Shown here: positions 37,520 to 50,335 of the stretch, piece by piece
Layout of the letters: each line of letters begins with the position of its first letter
How positions within the stretch are numbered: the first letter of the stretch is position 1
Origin: Symsagittifera roscoffensis
Lineage: Eukaryota; Xenacoelomorpha; Acoela; Convolutidae
DNA: 64,000 bases
Assembly (NCBI RefSeq): GCF_963678635.1
Contig: NC_087062.1
Location: forward strand, 43,106,395 to 43,170,394
Direction of reading: 5' to 3'
The notes under the pieces: generated by a model
What the model was told of the DNA's origin: nothing
Database searches by the model: none
What the model saw: only the letters and a program-made list of their open reading frames with translations
Made by a program: the position numbers and the translations under genes

Positions 37520-37647
37520 ACAATGTATCTCATAACCCTTTTTCCATGTTTTTGAATGGTTATCATGACAAAATTTAAGCAGTTTTAATTTGTCAAAGAT
37601 AGTTTTGAATCGGTAAACAAACACGATTCATTGATTATCTCCATTAT
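37520..37647. repeat. About 127-bp dispersed repeat, copy 2
   Basis: Second copy, 872 bases after the first, with a few substitutions near its right end. Confidence 0.85.
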
Positions 37648-37701
37648 GAAACATGACCAATCCAAGGAAAACGCTGGAAAACCTGTTTCAAAAGAAAAAA
37701 T

Positions 37702-37867
37702 TAAGCAATCAAAACTAGAGCATACACTCAATTTCAAAGTTTTATTGCCCGTTTTACTCTAAAGTAGAGACCTCAAAAAGTATTAAGCAATCAAAACTAG
37801 AGCATACACTCGATTTCAAAGTTTCATTGCTCGTTTTACCCTAAAGTAGAAACCTCAAAAAGTATTA
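37702..37867. repeat. About 82-bp unit in tandem, two copies
   Basis: The unit starting attaagcaatcaaaactaga and ending cctcaaaaagt occurs twice in direct succession, with about six differences. Confidence 0.85.
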
Positions 37868-38850
37868 AAACAAAACAAAATGAAAAACTTGTAAGAAAAA
37901 TAAAGAAACATTTTGCAAAGAAAACATTACAAAAAGATAACAATCAGACATTAAAACAACACCCCGAGACAATTAAACCGTTCAACTTGATGCTGATATT
38001 TCATTCCGTTTTGAGGTTAAGTTCTTCTTGAGAACACAGCTTTGATTGTAATTCTTGTGATCTCGTATATTTTTTCAACTTAATCATCCTCTTTGAGCTC
38101 CCCGTTTTCTGCACTTTTGTTTTCAATTTGCAAGGTTAAGTAATTCCAATACAATTTCGACAACAATTTTCCCCGTATTCCATCTGGATTTTCTCTTCCT
38201 TTTATTTCGAAACAAAGAAATTGTTTTCGCTCAGGTGTTGTTTGATGCTTTTTTTGCCCGTGCCAATATGTATTTGGCTTATTCTCAAATTGCCAAAACC
38301 GTTTCTCTCAATCGGTGAATAGCAAACAATAGTAGAGCTAAAATAAGTTGCCCCATGATGGCGATAAGCAAAAGAGCTCTCCATATTCTATATAAAATAT
38401 CGCCTTTGTAAAATCGAACACTGAATAGAAGAAAGAAAATGTTTTCAAAAGGCCATTTCGACAAACGAGGAAATCTCCAGACTTAAAAATCAACTTCACT
38501 TGAGCCTTTCCGAATCATAACACTGGTTCCAATAAATATGTGCATGGGAAGCAATTATTCATGTTCTTGTTGCTTCAAACGAAGACTCACTTCCTTATGT
38601 CGATCCATTTCGTCACAACAGAGTTTAGCAACTGTGATGTTTAGAATCTTCTGACAATTTGATGTAGCGATCGAGCGTTTAAGTGGCCGCAGCTCTTTCC
38701 ACTTCTTCCAATGCTTTGTCATTGTTAAAAAAAGACAAAACACTGACAAAAGAGCTGTGGCCATTCAAATGCTCAATCGCTAAAACAAATTGTGATATTC
38801 AGCTTGCATTTGCACAACACAATACAGCTTCATTTTGGAGTCAGAAGAGT
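37868..38850. other. No gene recognised
   Basis: AT-rich. Opposite-strand frames at 38555-38871 overlap each other and show no domain. The phrase ttgtaattcttgtgatctcg at 38049 echoes 36609. Confidence 0.35.
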
Positions 38851-38899
38851 CAAAACCTCAGAGTCGATTAACGCTGCTGAGAAAAAAAAACCAAACGAC

Positions 38900-40600
38900 A
38901 GAAAGAAATCTTGCTTCGCTTTAAGCAACAACAACATCAGTAAAGGCTTCGTATCCGTTAATTAGAGCTGGAGGAGATAGCAGAGGAAAACTGAATCGAG
39001 TTAGCCGAGTCTACGAGAACAGACGTTCGTCTTCAAAATGAAGATGCCCATTTCGATGCGAACGTCCAAGAAGCCATGTATTCCGATGTTGTTGTTACAG
39101 AAAATTACACTGGCTTGGATTGACAAAATTATTTAAAAAAACGTGTCAGTGCCAACAATTCAACCGTCCGCAAACACTAAATTTTATAATTCCACTGTAC
39201 TGGCATCAATTAGCTGAAAAAGTCAACTACTGCTCATCTTTTCATTTTAGGTACCTCCCAATCCGTTCGATGCAGAAACTAACTTATAAAACCCAGTTTC
39301 GTTATCACACTACCGTCTAAGAGATAAAATGTGTTTTTTCCATCCCAAGAGCCCAAAACATTCAAGTTCCATTTAAAGCCCAAACTCACTCTCTATCATC
39401 ATCAAGGCAATGATGAAACATATCCCTAGTCAATATAGCTCAATTAATTTTCCCTCCGAGTCCGCCCACCGACGTGCCAATTTCATAAAAAGACCAGTCA
39501 CTTAGCTGAGCTACTCAATTTCGGGCGTAAGGAAAGTATCGCAATATAATGATCAAACTCAGTAGTATTCTGCTCTTAAAATGCATAACCTCGAAAACAT
39601 CCTCAGTTCTTTCTAAACCGATTCAAAAATTGTAAGTGTTTTTATTTCCATATTCTTCATTTCCATGTTCTTCTTGATGTTGTTTCTTTGTTATAACAGG
39701 CTCTTTGTAAAATACCAAAAACAAGAAGAAATCTTGGATGACCCACACAGTCAGATGAAGTTTTTATGATTCCTTACTATCACTTTTCGACGTATGAATG
39801 GAAAAATGCAGAAGCTCACACGCAAAGAAAAACCTAGCTTCAAATGGGAAGACATCGGCTTTAACTAAGAAGAAAACACAGGAAAATCAACCTTTTCAAT
39901 GAAACAAAATTTGTAGAGAAAAAAATCAACTCAGGGTGCTAGGTTGAAAACCAAACAAAAAGGGAGTTTTTCCTCTTTGCAACCTCGATATTCGTTTCGA
40001 ACCTGCCCACGAGATGAAAAAAAAACACACCAAAAAGCCCTGTAAATGCTCAGATAAAATGATGATGCACGTCGCAGAACACGTTATCTCAAAGCAGATG
40101 CCTGCAAACACCAACAACAAACGCAAGTCTTGTAACAAATCTCCTAACTTGGATCCTTCAGTAAAGCTGGAGGGTTTTTTAATTCTTAAATTAATCCTTA
40201 TGCCGGATATAATCATTACAAATTGCTTGGATTGTTTTGATAACGCACGTAGTAAATCATACTTGCCATAAAAACTCTCCAATCAGCTTCAGTTGTCTTG
40301 CTTGCCGCTATAGTTGAGTGCGAATAAGGACGATTCCCAGACGACAATGACCACAAGGATAAGTTTTTCCTGTTGGTCCGCACGCTCCCTAGAAAGTGAG
40401 CAGCTTCAATGTGTTATTTACCACATCATCTACATTTAAACTCCATTAAGCATGGGAAAACGAAGATAGGTTTTTCCTGTTGGTCCGCACGCTCCCCAAA
40501 AAGTGAGCAGCTTCAATGTGTTAGTTACCACATCATCTACATTAAAACTCTATTAAGCATGAGAATTTATCTTGGGAGATTATGGAACGTGCAATAACAG
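38900..40600. repeat. About 1.7-kb repeat, copy A
   Basis: Copy A of a unit found again at 40600 and 42310. Shared anchors are gcgaacgtccaa (39061), the ctctatcatcatcaaggcaa block (39391), a gttttcatttcc-type stretch (39635), and ttgttggtccgcacg-type sequence (40370, with an extra internal duplicate at about 40473). Divergence between copies is roughly 15-20% by eye. The stretch from gtaagtgttttt (39632) to ttataacag (39700) looks like a 70-nt intron. Confidence 0.7.
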
Positions 40601-42310
40601 ATATTCGGCTTCAAGATGACGGCGCCGATAAAACAGCGAACGTCCAAAAAGTCAGTTTTTGCAATCTCGAAATTGAAGAACGTGTCCATGGTTGTTTGCG
40701 AACCAAGCCATATGCCAACAAAAAAACCAAAAAAAAACACTACCGATAATTGAACCGTCGTAAGCACTATTGTCTTAAAAGAAATCCGTTTTGACCCGAA
40801 CCAAAGTTTGAGCCTGACAAGATTACACTCAGTAGCTGTCAAGGCTTCAGCTACCACTACCGGTCGCAATACAGCACCCGCTCCCTCTGTTACTACCACT
40901 GTCGCTGAAATTTGCACCCATGACTACGCGCCAGCCACATACTTTGATAAAGCCACCGTACCTGTTATAATAAGCTTAATGATTACCTACCATCCATCAT
41001 TTCAATCTAACGGTTCTTCCAATCTGTTCGACGTCAAAAATCACTCTGAGAACCTAGTTTGGTTACCCCACTCAGTAAAATCAGCTGGATTAATTGAACA
41101 CTTTCCCTCTCAGTCGAACGTATCTTTGACAGAGAGCCCAAAACAATCGAAATCCATTTTGTTTTCGAAACGCTAATCCACTCTCTATCATCATCAAGGC
41201 AATGAAGAAACTTATACCAATCCGACTTAATTTCCAATACTTGTCCGTCCGAGTCCACCAACCGACTATCCATTATCATATAATGACCAGCCACTAAGCT
41301 GAGCTACTCAACTTCGAGCCTGAGGAAATCCTGCCAGAGTTGAAGCTATCGCAAAACAATGATCAATTTCATTATGTTTCTGCTTTCTTGTTGCGTTTAC
41401 TCGAAATCATGCTCAGTTTCTCTAAGCCGATTTGAAAGTTGTAACGGTTTTCATTTCCCTGTCCTTTTGTGCCATTCCTGATGATGTTTCTGTGTTATAC
41501 CAGGCTCTCTGTAAAATATTAAAGTCAAGAAGAAGTATTGGATGAAACACACAATCAGATGATATTACTTTTCGACGAAAGAAATGCGAAATCGTAGAAG
41601 CTCACACGCAAAGACAAAGGTAGCTTCAAATAGAAAGACAACGGTTTCAACCAAGAGGAAAACACTGCAACATCCACCTTTTGAATTAAACAAAATTCGT
41701 ACAGAAAAAAAATCAATTCATTGTGCTTCAGAGTTTTTTCATGCCTGAAAACTCGACATTCGTTTTGAACAGGCCCACGAGATTTAAAAAAAAACGCATC
41801 AAAGTCTCATGTAAGTGCTCAGAGAAAATGATGATGCACGTCGCAGAACGCGTTTTCTCAAACTAGATGCGTGCAAACACTATAATATACGCCAGTCCAG
41901 TAACAAATTTCCTAACTTGGATCCTTGAGTTAATGTGCAGGGTTTTTTGTTTCTTAAATTAATCGCTCTATCTGATACCATCACCACAAATTGCTTAGCT
42001 TGTTTTGATTACGCATGTACTCAATCATCGTTGCCTTAAAAAATCTTCATTCAGCTTTAGTTGTTTTGCTCGACGCTATAGTTGAGAGCGAATGAAGTCG
42101 ATTCCCAGACGACAGTGACCACAAGGATAAATTCTTCTTGTTGGTCCGCACGATCCCCAAAAGAAACGAGCTGCTCCAATGTGTTAGTTACCACTTCAAA
42201 TAGAGTTAAATTCCATTAGAACTGAGAAAAAGAGAAACAAATTGGAGAAACAATGAGAAACAATGAGAAACAAATTGGAGTTGAAAATTACCATGGGACA
42301 TCATGGAACA
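40601..42310. repeat. About 1.7-kb repeat, copy B
   Basis: Same anchors at 40641, 41183, 41440 and 42138. An open + frame of 122 codons at 40808-41176 (Thr/Ser-rich) exists only in this copy in intact form, so I do not call it a gene. Confidence 0.7.
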
Positions 42311-43060
42311 TGCACAAACAGATCTTCGGCTTCAAGAGGATGGCGCCGATTTCACAGCGAACGTCCATAAAGTCAGCAGTTTTTGCGACCTCGATTTTAG
42401 AGAAAAAGTCATTGGCTGTTTGCGAACCAAGCCATGAGTCAACAAAATAACCAAAGAATTTATGTCCCTACCGATAATTGAACCGTCGCAAATACTACTG
42501 TTTCGAAAGTAATCCGTTTTGATCCGAATCAAAATTTGAGCCTGACAAGATTACAGTCAATAGCTATCAAGGCTTCAACTAACACTACCGGTAGCAATAT
42601 CGCACCCAATCCGTTTGATACCACCACTGTCGCTGAAAATTTGATAAAACCACCCTACATGTAATAATAAGCGTAAAGATCGCTTAACAGCCATCATTTC
42701 AGTCTAACGGTTTTCTCAATCCGTTCGATGTCAAAAATACCCTGAGAAGCAGTTTGATTATCCCGCTCAGTAAGGTCAGCGGGTTTAACTTTACACTTTC
42801 TCTCTCAGTTGCCCGTACTTTTGACCGAGAGCCCAATACAATCAAGTTCCATTTTAAAACCGAAATCCTAATCCACTCTCTATCATCATCAAGACAATGA
42901 AGAATTATATCCCAAGTCGAGTTGATTTCAAATTCTTTTCCCTCCGAGTCCGCCAACCAGCGATCCATTTTCATACAATGACCAGCCAATTAGCTGAGCT
43001 ATTCAACTTCGAGCGTAAGGAAACTCTGCCAGAGTGCAAGCTATCGCAATGTAATGGTCA
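42311..43060. repeat. About 1.7-kb repeat, copy C, truncated
   Basis: Anchors at 42358 and 42878. After about 43030 the sequence passes straight into BEL Gag. Copies A and B carry unrelated sequence at the same point, so the repeat is probably the 5' part (leader and Gag N-terminus) of this BEL family. Confidence 0.6.
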
Positions 43061-43960
43061 ATGGAATGGAAGCTTTCAAAGTATGGTGGTAATCCGTTGG
43101 AGAACGGCATGAATGGATAGTTCACTTTGGCAGCGCTGTTTATTCACAATCAGCTCTTTCGAATGACGTCGCTTTCACACTTCGCGTTTTCTGGTCGAAT
43201 ATACAGGGATGCACTAAGCTTCCTTGAACAAAATTATGGTGAATATCCAAACCGTCGTGAGCGCCCACCTCGAAGCAATAACACTGTTCCACCAACGAAA
43301 ATGCACAATTCAGAAAGCCCCACCTTTTTGCTTGTGTTATCCTAAGTCTCGTTGTTGTGTTCCGATAGTTGTCATTTGAGGACTATCTTATAGGAACTGC
43401 CATCTTACTTCAAGCTCCGTGTCAATTGCCTCCAAGTGCTTCAAGCTCCATGTCAAGCATAACTGTACACGGTCAAGCATAACTGGTTTTGCCCTAATCT
43501 CTTGATTTCAACAGTTTATTGAAAGAAAAAGCCGAAAAGTATGAACGCGTGAAATCTTTCCCTGGTAAAAACAAAAACCGAAGAACCCGCTATGGTGAAA
43601 ACTACCACTCAACTTTTTTCTTCCAGTGTTAGGCCAAACAAGACTGAACATCCTACCTACTTGAAGTGCACTGGTAAACACCCGTTATGGGGATGCAAGT
43701 TTTTCAAAGAAATGAACTCTACTCATTGGGCGAAGTTTTCCGCGGTGCATAAGTTTTGTTTCTCCTGTCTCCAAGCTGACCACATGTTCCTTAATCGCCC
43801 AAATGCTAGGAAAGGCGCTAAACCTGAGCGCGAAAGTATGTACAAAACTCTTTTGCTTGGTACAGACCGCATTTTTTTTCATCGATAGGAAGAAAATAAG
43901 TCCTCTACCGGAAAATAAAAATCTCCCTCGGAAAAATCAACGTCGTCTTTGTTTCGCATC
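43030..43960 (+). pseudogene. Second BEL/Pao element: gag remnant
   Basis: Gag of the same family as the 5' copy. FAFSGRIYRDALSFLEQNYG and KMHNSES lie in 43127-43345, aligning with MHNSENVISF of the first element. The zinc region lies in 43592-43888: CTGKHPLWGCKFFKEMN, then CFSCLQADHMF. Frame breaks and stops separate the blocks. Confidence 0.65.
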
Positions 43961-44900
43961 CATGCAGGACGTTAACACTCTCCTTCAGGTTATCGAGTTA
44001 AGTATTTCATCTAAGTTCGATAAATCCCTCGTTTTGTGTGATTCGCGAACGCTAACGAGAGCCGAAAACGTTGTCGTTTTGTGTGATTCCATGAGCAATC
44101 ACTCCTGTCTTTCCCCAAGTTAGGCCCGCGGTCTGAACTTGTCAGCGAAAAAAGATGATTTGACCGTATATAGTTATAGTTCAACGTATTATATTCCGAC
44201 TGAATACAATGAGATCACACTATCCGCTGATATATGAATAACACTGGTTATACTTTTATTGTAACCACGTACGTGAAGTTTGAAATTAAGGTGAGTCTCA
44301 AAAAGTTGATGTTCCGGCCCTTCAACAAAAATATCCAAACTTGAAGCCAAAAAATAACTCGGTATAGTTATTTGGACATGAAAATAGTAACAGGTCAGGA
44401 TTTTTATCACCACATAAGTCTGCTCAATAAAAAAATTCAATGGCTGTTTGTCTGCCGGTAGGATGGGTATTGCGTGGCCTAATTTTTGCATCTTCTGGGC
44501 TGTTATCAACTTGTTTTAAGTGCATTGTCAAAAACGTAGAACTTGCTAGCCAAGTCAAAGCGTGGTATGAATTAAAAAGCTATGGTACATAAAAGCAAGC
44601 TGATGCCCATTCTGCAGCCAATCAGCAAGCGCGTAACTGTCTTGAATCAACAACATACTACCAAGACGGTGAACGGTACTAGTTTTGGACTCAGCGCAAG
44701 CACAGCTCAAGACGCTTGAAAAAAAGATTGACAAAGATTGCAGTTTGAAAAGTAAACAAAATGAGACAATAAAAGAGGACCTCCGATCATATTTATATCA
44801 TTCCGCTTAAACCGCACAATCCGCAGCTCTGCTCTGCCGAGAATTGTTTTTGTTCAACCGTCCTGTTCTCAGCCCAAAACAAGCCAAGTAAGGTTCTTCG
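43961..44900 (+). pseudogene. Second BEL/Pao element: protease to RT entry
   Basis: LVLCDS at about 44034 and VVLCDSMSNHSC at about 44072 resemble the BEL protease active site. The block occurs twice in 40 bases, an internal duplication. Later fragments (VTGQDFYHH near 44395, NQQHTTKTVNG near 44650) match the pre-RT region but lie in several frames. Confidence 0.5.
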
Positions 44901-46260
44901 GGTTTTAAACGGCTTGTCAAAATTTCACGGCCAGTCTTTGAACAAGTTTTTGGTCGTTGGGCCGGACTTACTGCAATTTTTGTTACAGGTGTTAATGCGC
45001 TTCCGCAGAATCCGTTTGTCGTCTCCGCTGACATCGAGGGTATGTTTAACCACATTGGGAAACCCCCTTGTGATCAACACTCTTTGCGCTTTTTTTGCCC
45101 GAGGATGCCACATCGGATATAGAAGTTCTTCAAAACACCCGGCATATTTTTAGTACCCGGGACTCCCCAATTGCGCGAGTTTTGCACTTCAACAGACAGC
45201 TAGGAATAACGTTAAAAAAATTTCCTGATGCACCTAAAGCAGTACTTACTAGGTTCTACACGGATGATTACTTGGATTCATTGGAAAAATGCGATAACGC
45301 AATGAGAATAAGCAATAATCTCGCGAACCTCTTCAGAAATTGGGTGGATATCGTTTCTGCAATTTTGTTAGTTTTGTTCCTGCAGTTGAAGAAAATTTGA
45401 ACCCTCCAAAATATTTAGCTGCAAAAATTAAGGATATTGCAATTTTGTAGTTACCACTTGATTTCTCATGTGTTAGGGTTACAGTGGCAACCTGGAAGTG
45501 ACTCTCTTCTTGTTAGTCGTGGAGTAAACCGTAAACTCCAAACATCCAAACGCAACCAACGAACTGTTCTCAGTTTTTCTCATCGGTTTTCGACCTTGTT
45601 GGTTTGGTGGCCCCATACACGGAAAGGCTCGCTTGCTTCTTAAAGACAATTGGCGCATAACTGGGCAATAATGAGATGACCTTTTACCAGAAGCGCTCAG
45701 GAAGCAATCCATCGATTGGCCTTCAAGCCTGTTTGTTCTAGGAGAAATATTCATTCCAAGGTGCTTATTCAGTAATTCATTTGAGCAATGAAAGCTCCAT
45801 ATACTCTGGAATAGCTCGCAGGATGTGTTTTGCGCGGTACGTTTCCTTCATGCCCGCATTTTTGAGACTCAAAAAACAGAAGTTGTTTTTGGTAAGGCAA
45901 GAGTAGCTCCAATGAAGACTTTATTCATCTTTAATTGCAGGCTGCTTTGATGGCATCTAAGTTTAAGAAAAATTCATACGGGGCACTTTCAATCAATATA
46001 ACCAGCACTTTTTTGTGAATCGTTAGGACCACGGTGTTACAATGCTTCACTCCGTCAATAAATTATCAGTTTTCCTCGCAAACCGTGAAATAAAGGAGCT
46101 CACAACTGTGAATCATTGATTTCATGTAAATAGTGGAGATAGTCCTGCGGAAAGTAGGACACGCGGAACATCGGCTAAGTTTTTGAAAGAAAGCAGCTGG
46201 GTCAGGGGACCAAGATTCCTTTTAGGCAATGAGTGGCCTTTCAACCAAATCTGGATGTTG
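44901..46260 (+). pseudogene. Second BEL/Pao element: RT and RNase H remnant
   Basis: RT blocks: VLNGLSKFHGQSLNKF (about 44905), LQFLLQVLMRFRRI (about 44969), DIEGMF (about 45030) and FYTDDYLDS (about 45253-45279). The catalytic D-D pair is kept, unlike in the first element. RNase H remains are scattered to about 46260. The body is broken by many stops. Confidence 0.6.
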
Positions 46261-46599
46261 TTACTAAAATCATCACAAAAAATCTACGAACGACATCGTA
46301 GACAATTCAAAACATGTTCTCGCGTGTAATTCGAGGCGGCCAGAGCCCGTATTTGTTTGGGAGAATTAAAATAGTCTCACAAAACTGCAGCGACGATACA
46401 TTTGCTTTATGTTGACGTTTTTGCCGAAACACAAGCACTTCCGTGGGCTTACCGCTCAAACCATCGACCCAGCGGAAGTAACAAAATGAAAGATAAATTG
46501 TTAGTTTTAACTTAATTCGAATTGTCCCCGGTTGAGTTCAAACAACTTCAGTCTGGCATACGCGTAAAAAGGTTTAGTCGCATTGCAGGTTATTCATCA

Positions 46600-47745
46600 A
46601 TTATTGGTCGCGGTGACATTATTCGTTCCAACAGACGGATTTAACGATAAGCCGGAACAAGTTTTGAAACTAAGCATCCCATCATCTGAGATTCTCCCAA
46701 GATGGTGTTTTGTTTGCAGAAATAAAGCAAGCACGTAACATTCTATGATGTCAGCCCTACCAGAACGGCTTGGTTACCGTCATCGGCTATTCAGTAATGT
46801 GGTGCGGAATAGGTAGGTCCATTTTACGTGACTATTTAACGCAGCAGTGAGAAAGATGGGCTTTTTTGTTCACATGTATGACTACCCGTGCCGTACACAT
46901 CAAAACAGATCCGTCATTGAACACCGGCTTCTGCGTCATGGGGATTGAAAGATTTATTGCCCGCTGTAGGACACCATGTCTTGTGTGCTTGGACAACCGT
47001 ACCGCTTTCGCTGAGAAAGAACTCATGCTTTGAGCAGAAAGTTGGAACAGACAGGCTCCTTCCTTGGTAGTGCATGAGGGGGTTGAGTGGAAATACACTC
47101 CTCCCGGTGCACCGCATCGTGATGCGTCTTGGGAAAGTTTAGTGAGCAGTTGCAAATGTGTCTTCTACGCAGTCATTGGTACTCGCAAGTTAACGGGAGA
47201 GCTATTGTATACCATTAACGCCTACCGTACTTTTTTGGTGGACCATTTGTTGAATGCCCGTCCATTAACGCCTGTTAGTCCCGATTCAACTGAATTGAAA
47301 GCGTTAACACCTAATCTTTTCCTCCTAGGAGAGCATTTCGTTAGCTTTCTGTCTTTAACACTCGACGATAGCTACCGAAAGCGCTATGTGAGAGCGCAAA
47401 TTTAAGCAAATGCTATTTGGCAGCGTTCGCTGAAGGAGTTTGTCCCTTCCTTGAAGTGCTCGAGATGTCATGCCGACTCGAACCGCGACTTACGAACTGG
47501 TGATTTCGTCTGGATTGTTGATAAGCATCCCTTGTCGATCAGCATCACTTCATTTTGAGTAGAGTACCTAATTTGCACTACGGCGAAGACAATATCACTC
47601 ATTCCGCAACCGTTAAGACCCCATCGGGTCAAGTAGTAAAGCCCTTCATTGAACATGCTCAGGTTCTCGCCTCTTCGGGGGTTGAGAATGTTGCTGAGCA
47701 AGTTGAAATGAGTTGCAATAAAAGATTGAACTGTAATTGCACATA
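46600..47745 (+). pseudogene. Second BEL/Pao element: integrase and Pol tail
   Basis: MGIERFIAR-like sequence near 46938, the EGVEWKYTPPGAPH frame at 47064-47405, and the tail NLHYGEDNITHSATVKTPSG followed by ASSGVENVAEQ within 47555-47746, stop at 47744. The tail aligns with the first element's VKLAPVLSSSVPEDVATQ. Frameshifts between blocks show decay. Confidence 0.65.
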
Positions 47746-47828
47746 AGCACAGTAGCTGAGCGTCAACACAGTGTGTTCCGGCGGGTTCGGCGTAGGTGCG
47801 AATCCCGCCTAGGTCGTTTTTTTTGTAA
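47744..47828 (+). other. tRNA-like sequence after BEL pol (degenerate, Ser/Leu-like)
   Basis: Just after the Pol stop comes an A-box-like TAGCTGAGCGT (47753-47763) and, 33 bases on, a B-box GGTGCGAATCC (47795-47805) within a possible T-arm. A run of eight T (47817-47824), which would stop RNA polymerase III, follows. The acceptor stem pairs poorly, so it is not a working tRNA. The same position in the first BEL element has a weaker version. Confidence 0.4.
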
Positions 47829-49795
47829 AACACAAATATGAGCCAAACTTGACGGAACAAAAAATATACGCTCCGTAACCAGAATCGAAATCTCCTAAAA
47901 TCTTTTCTGTTTTGTTTGGCAAGGAAATCAAGTTCAAAACACGGCATTGGCCGACCTTGATTGACAAGTTTTCGTCTGTCAAAACCAAGTTTTGCCAAAC
48001 GTGTGAACGCTCTCTCACGCTTAAAACTCCGTGCTGACTCAATTTGTCTTTATTGAACATGTATTGAATTCTTTTATCCGGAATACAATTAGAAAAGACA
48101 TCAAGTCTTTTTGTCAAAATGGGTGAACGAAATTGAAAAAACTTATTTCCACTCTGAAGTACTTGTGCAATTTTTTAATTGGAAGCATTATTACTTCTCT
48201 TCCCTCCAGTGAAGAGAATTTAGGTTTACAAAATTGACCCTTTTTGTAGAGTTAAATAACTATTTTCTTGAACAATCAGGTTTGTAAGATAAAACTTGAG
48301 TATCTGAATGTAAAGTTTTGATGGCCTAAAAAATCATACTTCATGGGGTTGGTCAAACATTTTCGTTTTTGATCAAAATATGTATTTGTCTTTTCAAGTC
48401 AGTCAAGTTTTTGAAACTTGAAAACTATTGAACAGTATTGGGGTGCCTTAATGTTTTTTCCAGTATATACCAGTTTACCAGAAAGTTTTCCTAAATAAAA
48501 TTCGAAAGAAGTTTGTTGCTGTGTTACCTAAAACCTTACCGAACTGCAAATATTTCACAAGCACGTTGACAAAAATTGGTATGTATAATGCTTGGGATGA
48601 TGCTTAACAAAATTACTATGCTGCTTCGCCATTTACTCAAACAGAACTCTGCTGCACTATTTGCTAGGTCACTCATTTTTATTTTTATTATAAGGCTCGA
48701 TGATGAGACGGAGAATATTTAGTTTTGCTGATCAAGTTTGCAGAACTCAATTTGCTAGAAGAAACAAGCCAATGGCGCCCAATTATAGAGTTGATTTTTA
48801 AGGTTCCGCTGTTTTAGCAAACAATAAAAGTATATGGCCAACATACAGTTGGAAAAGAGAACGCAATTATACAGAAAAAAAAATAACCGTACTTTTTGAA
48901 AAAATCTCAATTTTCGAATTTCGAAAATTAGATGCGCTTAAAGTTTTTTGAATTTCAAGATTAAATTTATGATTTCAAAAAAAAATTAAACCAGTTTGAG
49001 CAAACCGGTTCAATAAGAATCTTTTCATGTCGCTGGGAAATTCGAAAATTGAATTTCTTTTTCGAAACTAGAACTCAATCACGAGTTTACTGATTTTAAC
49101 ACTTTTGCTGTTTGATAGCGAAGTTTATCTTTCTTTTAACAAAGGAAATAAAATGAACTTTAAAAACTACAAATCAATAAGCGAAAAATCGTCAAGTTTT
49201 TGCGTAAACAAAATTTAGACATTTCATGCAAAAAAAAACACCACGAAATTTGAAAGAGCATTGACTACATTTGTTCACTCTTATCACAGTAAAAACAGCT
49301 AACAGATAATTGGAAAAGAAAAACGAAAAAAAAATAAATTAAAGAAAAAAACTGATTGTCTTTGAAAAAACTCAATTTGACAAAACTGGATCAAAGTGAA
49401 CTGTAAGTTTTTTATTCTACTGGGAAATCAGAAAAGCAAATGCCATTTTCGAGACTAGAAGTCAATCACATTTTTCATGATTTTTACAGCATCGGAAATG
49501 GAGAGCGCAACTTACATAACTTTTGTCAAAAGAAATTGAGTTTAACTCAAGTAGTGCTGTAATGCACTTCTATTGTTACTAGAGCAATCTGAGAAAAAAA
49601 TTAGAGCATTCTTGAGATAAAACGAAAAAAAATCACGCTATATGTACGAGTTTGAACTACGTTCAATGACTCTTAAATAAACAAATTAAGTGGTTGTTTT
49701 TGAATTTAACTACGGTATTGACATATTTGCTCTCCTTTTTGAGGAACTTTCATGGAAATTTGCATACATGCATGACTGCATGAATTGATCTTTTT
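47829..49795. other. AT-rich region without recognised gene
   Basis: Many A and T runs and imperfect gaaaaa-rich phrases, but no ORF with a domain and no clear long repeat. This may be degraded transposon DNA. Confidence 0.4.
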
Positions 49796-50335
49796 TTGTT
49801 CCGAAATTCGATACGAAAGAAACGGAATATTTGTGCTCGGGTTAAATTTTTTTTTCTTCAGACAAATTTCGACTTTTTAACTAGCCATTTTTGACGGAAT
49901 TTTTTTATATCATTCAAAAAATATTGTTGTCTTGAGCTTAAATTTGAAAAAATTTTTCACCTGTGATCATTTTGTGTAAAGTTATGGGGATTTAAGGATT
50001 GCCATTTTGGCCAATTTGAGACAATTAACGCGCGATATATTTCGCGCTATTAACGCGAAAGTGGAGATTTAATCCGTCTTAGAAATCATTCCAAATTGGT
50101 TGGAAGAAGCTTATTTGCCATAATTGATTTGTTACAAGTAGCGAAATCTATTCTTTTGTAGTTTATATGGCGTGTGGGGGGATGATTTTATAAAAAATTT
50201 CAAATTAAAAAAAATACATTTTGTTTTATTTTTTCAAATTTTTTAATGTTATTACTGCTCCACAAACATTAATAGTCAGTCGGAACATTCAGGGCTTCGC
50301 CCTGATACGAGCAGTCTTGTTGTGTTTTCGTGTTG
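49796..50335. repeat. Isolated satellite monomer, type B
   Basis: One copy of the ~530-bp satellite, 2.5 kb before the main array, from gttccgaaattcgatacgaa to the cagggcttcgccctg hairpin near 50290. It has the type B marks (tttcgcgc, cttagaaatc, gtagtttatatggcgtgtgg) shared with internal blocks at 59 and 62 kb. Confidence 0.85.

Noticed and set aside
39632-39705. Host gene intron in repeat copy A
   Set aside because: Donor and acceptor look fair, but no open frame flanks it on either side, so I keep it only as a note.
41034-42989. Similar minus-strand frames (MAGHYM.., MAGHCM..) in repeats B and C
   Set aside because: The same place in copy A has a stop, the + strand fits the BEL Gag side better, and no domain is visible. 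Shared openness follows from shared ancestry.
47468-47998. 176-codon minus-strand frame
   Set aside because: It reads antisense through the BEL Pol tail and the tRNA-like sequence. Such frames (GGIRT-type peptides) are common artefacts.
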